Origin: Pegoplata infirma
Taxonomy: Eukaryota; Arthropoda; Insecta; Diptera; Anthomyiidae
Direction of reading: 5' to 3'
Length of the DNA stretch: 64,000 nucleotides
NCBI GenBank assembly: GCA_963921195.1
Contig: OY992538.1
Coordinates: 233,051,462-233,115,461 of the forward strand
The notes under the pieces were generated by a model. The model ran no database searches. It had not been told where the DNA came from and saw nothing but the letters and a program-made list of their open reading frames with translations. Positions within the stretch are counted from its first letter, which is position 1. The number at the start of each line of letters is the position of its first letter. The position numbers were made by a program, and so were the translations under genes. Below, in pieces: positions 36,261-48,800 of this stretch.

Positions 36261-37284
36261 CAAAAAAGTAATTCACATAAAATAATGTGAAAATTAAAAT
36301 TTCCGAATTTTTTTTGGTGTTAATAATTTCACTCCCGATTTTTTTTTTTTTTGTTTTGTTTACGAACACTTTTTTCGTTATAATTTTCAAACTTTTATCT
36401 ATTCGATTTGAACATCGAATGAAAATGTGAACAACAGAACTAAGAATTCGATTTCAAGTGATTCGGAAAATTTGTGAATTGAGTAACAGAGCTTTTGTTA
36501 TTTTTTAGAAAAAAGTTATAAATTTTACTTAATAAATTTAAAAAAAAAAAAATTATTTAAAATATTCAAAAAGCTTTCTCAGTAGCTTTTGGCATAAAGC
36601 TTGTTTCAGTACGAACAAATTTGCAGGTTAATATTTTCATGAAAAAAAGGTAATTTTCTACTACAAAGAAAAATTTCCAAAAGATTTTTGAGAAAATTTT
36701 TTGCAAAAAAAAAACTTTCACATAAATATAATTGCTATTCATTAAAAGGGTATTTTGAGTGTCATGGTGAATTTATAAAATAATTTTAATAACTTGCTGT
36801 TTTCTAGCATTGAAAGTTTCTTTCATTCCGAGACAGGAGGCGGGTAATTTATGTAATTTTATTTGTTTATATTTTAATTTTATACGATAGAGAAAAATAT
36901 AAAATATAAATTTTGTTAAAGTGTTATTTTTGCACACACACACACACACAAACTAACGAACTAACAAACAAACACATACACACAAAAGAAAGTATTCTCT
37001 AATTAGTACCAGGAAGTGGCTTTTTTCCATAATGATTGTCGTTGTCTAATGAAGTGTAAAACAAAAATTGTAACAATTTGAATATTAAAGTTTTTCTTAT
37101 ACTTAAGAGGAAACTATTCAAGAGCTACTATTAATTTAATGATAAGAAAAATAATTTTAAAGAGGTTTTTTTTTTAACAAGAAAAGATAAAAACTATAGC
37201 ATTTAAGTTTTGCTTTTTTAAAGCAAGTACTTAAAATCATAATTTTTGAAGGTAATTAAGTTTTTCTTTTACCTTTTTTGTTGT
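36261..37284. other. No gene; short CA microsatellite
   Basis: AT-rich. (CA)9-10 at 36933-36951 followed by ACTAACGAACTAACAAAC. Nothing else identified. Confidence 0.5.
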
Positions 37285-37292
37285 AGAGATAT

Positions 37293-37812
37293 TAGTGCCT
37301 ACGGTCAGTACCGTAGAACCGGGAATACCGGTATTCCCGGTTCTCGGTATTACCGGGAAATGGTACCGGTTTCCCGGTTCTTAATTCATTCCCGGTATTC
37401 CCGGGAATACCGGTATTCCCGGTTCCGGTTCTGACGGTATTCCCGGTACTACCGGTATGTATATTTTGTAAAATTTAGTACAATTAAAGTTTTTTCGTTG
37501 CTTTTACCAAAAAAAATACAAAACATGTGAAAAATACCATTTTCATTGTATTTTTTTAATTTAAGAAAAAAATAGTTACATAATTTTTAAATCATGTACA
37601 AACACAACTAAATATTACTGAAATACTGATTAAAAAGTGTAATTTAAATATTTTATGGTATAGTATTTTTCTGGTTTTTGAGAACCGGTACCAGGATCAG
37701 AACCGGGAATACCGGTATTCCCGGGAATATATCTAGAACCGGGAAACCGGTTCCAGAACCGGGAATACCGGTATTCCCGGGAATACCGAGAACCGGGAAA
37801 TGGGGGGCACTA
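37293..37812. mobile_element. hAT-type element K, copy 1 (520 bp)
   Basis: Ends TAGTGCCTAC / GGGGGGCACTA, flanked by an exact 8-bp duplication AGAGATAT (37285-37292, 37813-37820). Both arms are packed with GGTATTCCCGG, ACCGGTATTCCC and GAACCGGGAA, which are palindromic and inverted between arms. Reading frames across it ([14 protein letters not shown]) are just translated repeat. Confidence 0.9.
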
Positions 37813-37820
37813 AGAGATAT

Positions 37821-39139
37821 AAAGAGAAAGATAATTTTTGGTTTGAAAAAAGAAAAAATTACAATGGTTATGCTTAATAACCATTCGAGTTGGTTGGTTT
37901 TAGCATAGAAGCAAAATGTAGCAGTGATAAGCCTACAATGAATTGTGTTTATGACTTTATACGGATAAGCATTTCCATTAGATTTTCCGCTTCGTTTTTT
38001 GGTATGTGTATAAGTGTGGGAAAAATATAAATTTTTAGAAATTGCTAAAAATGGAGACAATGCTTAGCAAGGCAAAAATTTTTGGCAGATTTTTAAACAA
38101 AAAAAAATATAGAAATGTGTTAGAAGGAAGTAGTAGTAGTAGAGTTAACGTGAACATTAAAACAATGAAAATGGCTTTTTTGCAGTTGATAACATTTGCT
38201 AGAATGTGTAGAACAGTTATGAGCCTCATAAAAAAGGAAGCGGAAGGTAACAATACATTGTCATGTTTTCATAAAAACTTTTGTTTTTCTCTTTTTTTTT
38301 TGTGCAAACATTTAAAAATATGAATTTTAAAGATTTTAAGAAAATTCATACCATTCCATTCATTAAGGATCTTTACATTTAAGAATAAAAAAATGTTTTT
38401 GCATCATTTAAAAATAAAACTTTAAGAGAAAAAAAAACTTTGTTTACAGATTTTGTTGTTTACCTTTTTATGTATGGTGTTTTTCTTTTTTTTTGTTGTT
38501 TCTTATTGCCTGCTGAACTTTTATCTTTCATTATTTTCTTGATGCAACAATGTATTACAATGTTAACATGTCGCTATCAGCAGCAGAAGCATGAAAACAT
38601 CATCATCATCTCTTTATTAACATTGTGTGCAGTTTGTATATAAATTTTTCGGAGGGGAGTTGTTTTATGTGTGTATGTTGTGTAGTATGTATGTATATGT
38701 GCTGGCAAGGATGTGCTTATGTTGTAGTTGCATAATTTGCGGCTTGTCTTGTACAGAGATTTTAAGCACAAGCAACAGCATCAGCTGCACATTCTATTAC
38801 ACATATACACTTATATGCACTCATCATCACACATATATACTTAAAATACAAAGTCACACATACTCATGTACATACTTTTGTTATTAAAGCAGTGGCAACG
38901 TTTTAATATGCATGTCAACCGCCATGTTCTATGGCTGAGATTTAGGTTAATTTGTGAGACATATGAACATACATCACATAACTAACAACAAAGACAAAAA
39001 CAGACAAAACAACATTGTAGGAAAAACATAAATATAAAACAAAAAAGAGAAAAAGTTTTTAACAAAACTATAAAAAAAAACCATATATGCCTGATTAAAA
39101 AGAAAATCTTACCAAATAAGAAACTAAAGAAACATGCAA
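37821..39139. other. Single-copy-looking sequence 3' of SYF1
   Basis: Less repetitive than elsewhere. It includes AGTAGTAGTAGT (38129), CATCATCATCATC (38599) and TATGTATGTATATG-type microsatellite stretches (38680-38700). Open stretches at 38042-38323 (plus) and 38627-38887 (plus) lack recognisable domains. Confidence 0.4.
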
Positions 39140-39145
39140 TTTATT
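39140..39145 (-). terminator. Possible SYF1 polyadenylation signal
   Basis: AATAAA on the minus strand, about 175 nt beyond the stop codon. It is the nearest canonical hexamer, but the region is so AT-rich that chance is likely. Confidence 0.3.
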
Positions 39146-39317
39146 GAAAACAAAAATTAATAGCTGGTTTTTGGTAAAGTTTTTAGATGATTTTAACATC
39201 AAGCTGCTTAAATTCCAAAAAGCCCCAATTGCAAGAGCTTTGCTTAGATAAAAAATTGCCTTTATATTTTATATTATATTATCCATCATTTCTATATTGT
39301 TCATATAATCATACTCT

Positions 39318-39887
39318 TTAATCATCTTCTTCATCCTGATTTGTTGCTGGTTTTAAACCTCCAAAAACTTTAGAAGGTATAGATTTTTGTTCAATCCTTA
39401 ACTTTTTCATTACTATATCATTATCATCTTTGCGTGTTGCCTTTGAGTTTTCCGTATCATTACTTTCATCATTATTTTCTTCATCTTCTTCCATTTCTTC
39501 GTCGTCGTCATCATCTTCATCACTATCACCAATATCAATTTCATCGGGATTAACAACTTTATCCTTGGCCGCACCACCTTGAGTTTCTCCACGTACAAAC
39601 ATAATGTTGGAAGACGTTTGTGGTTTAAGTGGAGGTTTGTCTTTTTGTTGATTAATGGCTTCAGATACCTTAGCATCTAGCATACGCATAGCATCACCAG
39701 CTGCTGCATCTGCTGCTGTATTATTAGCTATAAATTGTGCAGCCATCATATTAACTTGGGTATTATAAGTGGCCTGCACTGAACGTTTGATACGCAACAT
39801 TTCACGCATAGTATCTTCGTTGCCATGTCTTACTTCAAATTCTTTCCAAGTTTGCCAAAAGTCAGCTGTAATACGCGGATCACAAAC
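39318..39887 (-). CDS. Syf1: SYF1 exon 4 (C-terminus)
   Basis: Acceptor TATATTGCAG|GTTTGT, phase 0; 189 residues then TAA at 39320-39318. It begins [20 protein letters not shown], the conserved end of the HAT array. An Ala-rich helix ([13 protein letters not shown]), SNIMFVRGE and an Asp/Glu-rich run follow. The last is probably a disordered tail contacting spliceosome partners (inference). The exon ends DEEDD. Confidence 0.95.
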   Translation of the reverse strand, partial: VCDPRITADFWQTWKEFEVRHGNEDTMREMLRIKRSVQATYNTQVNMMAAQFIANNTAADAAAGDAMRMLDAKVSEAINQQKDKPPLKPQTSSNIMFVRGETQGGAAKDKVVNPDEIDIGDSDEDDDDDEEMEEDEENNDESNDTENSKATRKDDNDIVMKKLRIEQKSIPSKVFGGLKPATNQDEEDD

Positions 39888-42800
39888 CTGCAATATACAA
39901 TAAGGTCATTAAGGTGTTATGTATGCAATTAAAAAAATAGTTACCTGTGAACAATGAGCATATATAGCTCTAGCTCTATCTATTTCTCCAAGCTTAGTTT
40001 CCATTTCAGCAAATCTTACACACATATGTCTCATATTCTCCTCAGGCAAACATTCAATAGCCTTTTCATAGATTTCTCTCGTGCGTGGCAAACCATAAAT
40101 TTCCGCCGCCTTTTTAACAAATATATTATACATATCATACATTTCCTCGGGTTTAACAGCACTAGTAGCTCTATCATATACTGCCATAGCATGTCTAGCC
40201 AAACCATGATCTTCTTCCAATTTGGCATACAACAAATAAAAATATTTAGCATGTTCCGGTGGACAATTTTCCAAACATTGTTCAAATAGATCTCTAGCTC
40301 TCTCCAATTTAGAACCACCATATCTTTTGAGGAATTTGGTAAGATAAGCATTCCATATATCATATACATTGGGCCATTTAAACAAAGCAATACCTTTTTC
40401 ATATGCTCTAAAGGCCTCCTCAAAGTAATTATGTTCTTCCAAAAACAGACCATAATTAATAATAATCTGTGGTGTACAAATTTTCAAATCTACTATACGG
40501 TCATAAACAGCTTTACAAGTTTTAAATGTACCAAAAGATTCTTCCAAATCAGCATACATAGACCAGACTTTTAGGGATTTATAAAGTCGCATTTGTACGG
40601 TTTCTGTATCGTCATGATATGCCACTTTACGTTTCGGCATAACGGTGGCTTTTTGCATTAATTTCAAAGCACCATCAAAGTTTTCCTGACGTATTTCCAT
40701 TTCAGCCCATTCACACCAAACAGCAGCCAAGTCCTCTACCTTAACATACTCCACTTCTGTACCTCTTTCGAAAACAATTCTAGCATCTTCTACTTGATCA
40801 TTCGACTCATAAAATTTGGCAAATTCCACCCATAAGGTATGTAATTTTCCCACCGCCAATTTAGGTTGCACAGTTTGTACGGCTTCAGTATAGGTATTAA
40901 TAATTTCATGCGGTTTATTTTCATAAAGCTTCACACGTTTATGCCACTCATGGACATTATGAGGATTTTGTCGTAGCAATACACTATTCAAAAGTAATAA
41001 ACGACGATCCATAAGATGTTCAAATCTAGCCAATCTTAATTCCACATCTATATCATCTTCTTCAGTAGCATTTTCATCATTGGCTACCATTTCCATACGT
41101 TTATTTAGAGATAGCTCTTCAAATTGTGCATATTCATCGAAAACTTGTGTAAAGTCACGTACTGTTCTTACAGTTTGTATGGCTTCTTCGTAAATATCCC
41201 GAGCTCTATCAAAGAGACCCGAACGTACATAGTAATCAGCTAAACAATTCCATAAATGACCTAATTGATCGGTATATCTGAAAGAAATAAAATGAGGAAA
41301 CAATTTCATTAATAAAGAAAATATTTGTAACTTGACGAAATCTGAGAGTTTTTGGAGAAAAAAGTTTTTACAACAAAAATTTCTCAAAAATTTTCAGTAA
41401 TCTTAAAATTTTTTATTAAATACATTTTTTTGCCAAATTTTTTATAAAAAAAAAATAAGAGTTTGAAAATGTTTGTATATGTAAGCAAGAAAACAAATTA
41501 AAGTCGGTCTATACTAGGGCCTACGCCCAGTACCGTAGTACCGGTATTATCGGTATTACAGGGAATTGGTACCGGTTCTTGAATAATTTCCGGTATTCCC
41601 GGGACTACCGGTATGTATATTATCAAAATTTTTGTACAATTGAAATTTTTCATTTATTTTTATAAAAAAAAATCAAAACACCATTTCCAATTTTCTTACG
41701 AATTTAAGAAAAAAAATAATTTCATGATTTTTAAATAATTTTACAAACACAACTCAATATTTCTGAAATACTTATTAAAATGGTGTAATTTCTAAATTTA
41801 AACATTTTATGTTTTAGTTTTTTTAGAACCGGTACCAGAATCAGAACCGGGAATACCGGTATTCCCGGAAATGTATCTAGAACCGGGAAACCGGTACCAG
41901 AACCGGGAATACCGGGAAATGAGGAGCACTAGTCTATACCATAAAATACCACAAAATACCAATGATGGGTACCAATACCTTTTCGATACCAATACCCGTT
42001 AATACCAATTGAAATTGAAAACCAATACCAATTAAAAACCAATACCTTTATTTGTGCGATACCAATACCGATAAAAAACCAATACCGATTCCCCACTACC
42101 AATACCAATTAAAAACCAATACTTTTATTCTTCAAAACCAATACCAATAAAAAACCAATACCAATTCATTTTTTTCTACTTTCGTATCGGTTTTGTTTCG
42201 GTTTTTTTGTATTCTTATTTTCGTTTGTTTTAATTATGAATTCAAACATTTTCTTACCATCACATTATTGGGTTTTACCTGGCTTAAGATGTTCACAAAA
42301 GATGTTACATCGATCAGTAATAGTTCGCATGCAATATCACATAACAAAAAGGAGTTAGCTATTTGAATTTTAAAAGCCATAAAAACATAAAACAATTTTT
42401 TTTGTCACGTACCATATCCATATTTTTAACCCAATTGGATTGTTATGACCCCTAATAAAAGTAGATCTTAAAAAATTTAGACCTTTTATGTGATAAATTT
42501 TTGATATTGATAATTGATTTTACCTGACTAACGAATTGCTAAAGATGTTCACAAAAGATGTTACATCGATTAGTAATCGTTTGCATGCAATGTCATATAA
42601 CAACAAGTGAGAGTGTTAAATTCGGCCGTGCCGAATCTGTTATACCCTCCAACATGCAAATAAATAAAAAAAAAAATTGCAGGGGCGTTTTATTTTTTTT
42701 TTTTTTTGGGGGGGGGGGTCGGTAGTGGTAATTGGGGGAGGGGCATTTCTTCTCGAATATGTGCTTAAGAATTCATTCTTATACTTTTTGCTCTCAAGAA

Positions 42801-45800
42801 ATACAAGTTTATCATTATTTAAAAAAAAAATTATTCCACGCCCATAAAAGGGGGGCGGACCGAAAAAATGACATTATCTAATTCTGTGGGTCCAAATGCA
42901 GGACTTTGAACTTCTTGTAGCATAAAAATGTTGTATTTGTTAAACAAAAACAAAGAAAATCATGTAAAAATATGGTATTTTTCAGAGGTTGGTTTAGTTC
43001 TTCAAGGGGGAACTTTTTTCCCCCTGGTCCGATTTTGCTCCTTTACGAACTTAACCTGCCTAGGAACATAAGACATATTCGTGCCAAATGTCGGGAGTCT
43101 AGCTCTTTTATTTTGGACTGCATCGTGTTAACTACAGACGGACAGACGGACAGACGGACGGACGGACGGACATCGCTAGAATGTCTTAGAATCGATCACT
43201 GATCATAAATATATATACTTTATGGGGTCCTAGACCGATATTTTGATGCGTTACACACGGAATGACAAAGTGAGTATACCCTCATACTGTAGTTGGAGGG
43301 TATAAAAAGGAGTTAGCTACTTGAATTTAAAAAGCCATAAAAACATAAAAAAAAAATATTTTTTATACCCTCCAACTACAGTATGGGGGTATACTCACTT
43401 TGTCATTCCGTGTGTAACGCATCAAAATATCGGTCTAGGACCCCATAAAGTATATATATTTATGATCAGTGATCGATTCTAAGACATTCTAGCGATGTCC
43501 GTCCGTCCGTCCGTCCGTCTGTCCGTCCGTCTGTCCGTCTGTAGTTAACACGATGCAGTCCAAAATAAAAGAGCTAGACTCCCGACATTTGGCACGAATA
43601 TGTCTTATGTTCATAGGCAGGTTAAGTTCGTAAATGAGCAAAATCGGACCAGGGGGAAAAAAGTTCCCCCTTGAAGAACTAAACCAACCTCTGAAAAATA
43701 CCATATTTTTACATGATTTTTTGTGTTTTTGTTTAACAAATGCAACATTTTTATGCCACAAAAAGTTCAAAGTCCTGCATTTGAACCCAGAGCATTAGAA
43801 AATGTTGTTTTTTCGGACCGCCCCCTTTTATGGGCGTGGAATAAAACATTTTTTTTTTAAATAATGATAATCTTCTATTTCTTTAGTGCAAAAAGCATAA
43901 GAATAAATTTTTAAACACTTATTCGAGGGAGAATTTGCCCCCCCCGCCCTCAATTACTACTAGCGACCCCCTGACCCCCCCCACCCAAAAAAAAAAACGC
44001 CCCTGCATTTTTATTTTTTTATTTTTTTGCATGTTGGAGGGTATAAAAGATTCGGCACAGCCGAATTTAACACTCTTACTTGTTTTACTTCTTTTTAACC
44101 AAATTTGATTTTTATGACCCCTAATAAAAGTAAATCTTAAAAAATTTAGACCTTTTCTGTGACGAAATTTTTTCTTTGGCAAACATTGTTTATATTTGAT
44201 ATACATTAAGTGTCACTGCACTGTTCTTTGGGTTGTAAAAAAAATACTAATGTCCTTTTTTGGAAATTCCAATCAAGCAGTCGTTACAAAATTTTATGTC
44301 ACAACCACAGACCATATAGACATGCAACACGAGTGCTTATTTTGGTACTTTCAATATGGACGCATACAAAATACTACTAAATTTGGTTCTCTGCCTAGAA
44401 TACGTGTGCCTGTACGTGTGAGCTTTTGCATCTGTATATTCGTTGTTTGTTTACGTTTTGTATGAAACGTCAAAAGTTTCACGCGCGTGCCGTCACTAAT
44501 ACATACACATATGCGAAACTTGTTCGTTTCACCCCTATGGTCACAACACCAGAATCCAAAAATTATTATTTTTTTTTGTTTTATTAGAGGCACACTGTGC
44601 CGGGCACAGTGTATTTTTTTTTCTTTTAGTGTAAAAATATTTTTGAGGGACAAAAATGCGTTGGAAAATATTTTTGTGACTTACCAATGTTTTAAAATCT
44701 GTTAACGGTGTTTCAACACGTGAATTTAGGGTGAGGTGAATCTGAAATTTACGGTTTTGCTAACAACTTTTGAACCACTGCACCGATTTGGCTGAAATTT
44801 AAAACGAACCGGACCAGAGGAACGGCAAATATATATGCCACACTTCAGCACCCTCAGAATTGCCGTTCGAAAGTTACCGTGTGTTTTATCTCGTAAATTC
44901 CAGAAAAACCCTTGCCGAAATTCACTCATTTGCTTATAACTTTTGAACCACTGGACCGATTTCGCTGGATTGCAATACCAACCTGACCAGGTAAATGCCC
45001 AACATATATGCCAAACTTCAGGAGCCTCCGTAAATTCTTTCAAAAGTTAGCGTGTTTTCAACAGACAGACAGACAGACGGACGGACGGACATTGCTAGAT
45101 CGTCTTAAAATCGATCGAGGATCATGAATATATACACTTTATGGGGTCCTAGACCAATATTTCGAGGTGTTACAAACGGAATGACAAACTTATATATACC
45201 CTCTATCACTAGAGTGAAGGGTATAAAAAAAGCGCTTTGCCAATGTTTTCTATTTAAATCCGTTCAAAGTATAATTTGTAATTAAAATTTATTAATTTTC
45301 ATAACAATTGGAATATTTTTCATTTCCCTGCAGTATTAGATATTGGTCCTTGAAAGCTCTCGTGATATATCACTTAGACACAATTCCTATCACAAACCTG
45401 ACACCTTTTATATAAAAACACGTTTCTTTTGTGAGGAAGTGTCTTAAACTCCGGATACATCACATGTGAAATGCCACTGGGTCTATCCTTTTGGAAAACA
45501 ACACGTTTCGGTTCAATACATCACTTTTTTTCGGTACTTTTGCTAAAAGGTTAATCTAGGACTATTATTTCGTGTAGTTTCAAACATAAGCATAAACTCG
45601 TTATACCCTGTACCACAAGGCGCTTTAAAATAGCAACGGCATACCGTTTACCGTGGTTATCATTTTGGACGCTGGGAGAGTACTAAACTGTGATGCTTTC
45701 CCAGCACACAAGCGACCATTAAAGGTACTTTGCCAGCGCTCTCCCGTTCGTATTTTTCTGCCTGGGTAGTTTAATTATTGGTTTTCCCCATACAATTTAA

Positions 45801-48800
45801 ACGTCAAAATAAACCACCGTTTTATTTTGACAGATAAAGTGCTTAGAATTGTATGGGGAAGACACATAATTAAACTAGCTTAAATGAATGCGAATATGGT
45901 ATTACTGGTGTTTTGATAAACAACTTGTTTAAGGTCGTAAGTTTGAACCCCATATAAGAAAACAATTACCCGTGTAATCGCAATTACCAAAAGATCTAAA
46001 ATCGAAAAAGAGGCCTCCACGATAATCTATTTCGATAACCTTTTCAAAAAATATTTATGTATGAAAAGGATGAATTTCAGGTATATTTTGTAACGAATGT
46101 TAAGTCTCAACTTTCTGCAATTAAAAAATATCTCTCCTTGGCCACCGCAATTTATATGTGCATTAAATGCAATGTTCATCAGCACAGAAATTGTTTAAAG
46201 AAAAAACGAAAACTTTGCATTTTATTATTTTAGGCTTTTAATTTTTATACCCTCCAGCGACTTAAAATTTTAAATATAAAGTCGACTATTAAAAATATAT
46301 TTTAGAAGTCGATTTTTTGAGGACTTGTGGTGAGGCAGTTTGAATTTTAATTTGGTTATAAAAACTAAATTAATTATATAACAAATGCTATTTACATCAT
46401 TAATAAGGGGTTCAAATACCCTTGCCTATTAATTTTTTTAAAGAAAAAATACTGAAAAATGTCCTTAATATTAGAGATGGGCGCGTGAGTGATTTTTGGC
46501 TCACTCACGCTAACGACAGGAATTTTTGAATCACGCACACTCACTCACGAGCATATTTTTTCTACTCGCACTCACTCACAATCAAGTGAGTAAATTTAAC
46601 ACAACTCACACTCACGTGCACTCAAGCAAGCTTCGCTCACACTCACGTTGACTCACACTCACAAAACTCTAATTTATACAAAAAAAAATTCAAAAACTAA
46701 AATTTTGAAAAATCTTTCAAAATTTTAAGCAAAATTTAAAGTTCAGAGAAATTTTACAATTTTTTTTTTGCTTTTTTCGGGATAAAATCTAAAGTTAAGC
46801 CAAATTTTACAATTTTTTTGTACATTTTTTTTGTACGAAAGGAAATATGAAGAGAAAATAAATCACGCAAACTCACGCAAAAAAATCGACTCACGCACAC
46901 TCACTCACGCACACTCACTCACGCAAAAATCTTACTCACGCACACTCACTCACGCAATTTTTTTCTCCACTCACACTCGCTCACAATCACGTGAATAAAA
47001 TTGAATTCAGTCACACTCACGCGTGAATCACGTGAATCACGCTCTAATCTGCTCATGAGCCCATCTCTACTTAATATAAGAAAAATAAAAAATAAATCAT
47101 TATTCAAAAATCCACCATGTCCGATCGATGACTTAAAATCAAAACTAAACTCGGTTAAAAATTGCACATAAACGTATATTTTTCTCCACTGTGGGGCGGT
47201 GGAGACAGAAGGACTACGTACGTTAAATTAATTAATATTAACGACAAAACCTTTTGCATACAAATTCCAAAACCGATATAAGATAAATACCAATACTTAT
47301 TAAAAACCGATACCGATTCGAGGCTAAAACCAATACCAATACCCAATACCTAAATAATTCAAAACCAATACCGAAACCTATACCAATTCAACAAAAAATG
47401 AAAACCAATACCTATACCAATACTAATATAATTTTAAAAACCAATACCAATACTTTTATCGAATTGGTACCCATCCTTGCAAAATACCCTACACAAGTGG
47501 TTTTCGAAAAATAGGTTCCAGGTCTGAACATGGACCGATTGAATAATCTTTTGGTAGATCTTAGGTAGTGCAAAAAAAAAATAAAATTGTATATGGGCAA
47601 AGTCGAACTTGGGTGAAAAAAGTTTTCCTTTTTAGAACAAAACCAAATTCTGAAATACGTTTTTTATGTACTTTTGTTAAACAAATAAAACATTTTTGTA
47701 ACAGAAGAAGTTTATTGTTCTGCATTTGGATCCAGGCAATAAAAAATTTCAGCCCGGCCCCTTTTGTAGGCGTGGTTATAAAAAAATATTTAAATAATAA
47801 TCAAATTGTATAACTTAAGTGCAAAATTGTATCAAATCAATTTGCCAATATTTGTCCCAACGCCTCCAGCGGAAACCCCCAGTGAACGTCCCATGCAAAA
47901 AAGAAAAATATTTTTTACATGTGAGAGGGTATAAAAAATTCTGCAGAGCCGAATCTTTTTCACTTCCCATTTATGGAAAATTCTCCACAAAAAGTTTTTG
48001 TAAACCAAAAATTGCTCTACAAGAATATTGCCTCATTGAAAAACGTTTCTTGTTGAAACTGTTTCAAGAATTTAAAAGCTTATACTAAAAAAATATACAA
48101 AAAATAATGGGTTCGCCCCGAAATTTAATTAATTTTTTTAACTGAAATTAAATAACGTTCATACCTTCTCAGTCCACCTCTTATAATTGCATCCACATTT
48201 AAGGAATGTACTTTATCGGGATTTTTCGATATCAATTCACACAATTCATTCCATAGCTGATGATTTGATTTGCCATGTTTCGAAACAAAATGTTCATTGT
48301 CCACAATATTGGCCAATTGTTGTGCAGCATCATCTAAACGTCCCACACTCATTAAATACTCAATATACTCTTCCGTATCATCAGGAGCCAATTTCAAATA
48401 TCTTCTAAAGATGCGAACAGCAGTTTCAGGAATATCATATTTTTGTACAAACTTTAAATACAATGGCCAAATGCGATGATGTTGGGTTATGGGTAAAGCT
48501 CTCAGGGCACGATCAAAAACATGTCTAGTGCGAGTGATTTTACATTGCAGCGTTATAAAGGAACCATAATCCATCCATATTCTAGGCATTTTATGCATAA
48601 ATACCAACGCCCTCTCAAAAGTATTATTAACTTCTTCATACATGGGATCAGTTATACATTTTCCGCGTACTTGCTTCCTTCTGGTACGCAAGTAGTTGTA
48701 CCAAATTTTATAACTACCGGGCAATTCCTTAAGAGCTCTTTCATACACAATATTAACAGCATTATTGGGGGCCTTGGCTTTATGATCAATATAACGTAAC

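Larger units (their letters stand above)
41960..47479. mobile_element. hAT-type element L, copy 1 (5520 bp), in SYF1 intron 2
   Basis: Ends CAATGATGGGTACCAAT / ATTGGTACCCATCCTTG, flanked by an exact 8-bp duplication CAAATAC with leading AA pattern, i.e. CAAAATAC (41952-41959, 47480-47487). Subterminal regions are arrays of ACCAATACC. It carries its own insertions: families B (two, inverted), A, element F, and 44306-44539. No transposase gene is seen, so it is non-autonomous or a decayed autonomous copy. Confidence 0.92.
41278..48164 (-). other. SYF1 intron 2 (6887 bp), inflated by transposons
   Basis: GTATGA donor and TTTCTTTCAG acceptor. The intron holds a 417-bp hAT-type element (41515-41931) and a 5520-bp hAT-type element (41960-47479), which itself contains several other insertions. 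Without those two and their duplications it would be about 0.93 kb. A fragment of another interspersed repeat lies at 47540-47966. Confidence 0.9.

Noticed and set aside
37653..38060. 135-residue frame with GIPGNTGIPG repeats, collagen-like
   Set aside because: It is the GGTATTCCCGG array of element K in translation, and it runs across the transposon boundary.
39413..40453. Long frames on other strands or frames over SYF1 exons (39413-39676, 39954-40289, 40031-40453, 48187-48799)
   Set aside because: Shadows of the SYF1 coding sequence without their own signals.
44726..45043. 105-residue minus-strand open frame resembling the one at 16776-17375
   Set aside because: Similarity is due to both being family A repeat DNA; frames break differently in each copy.
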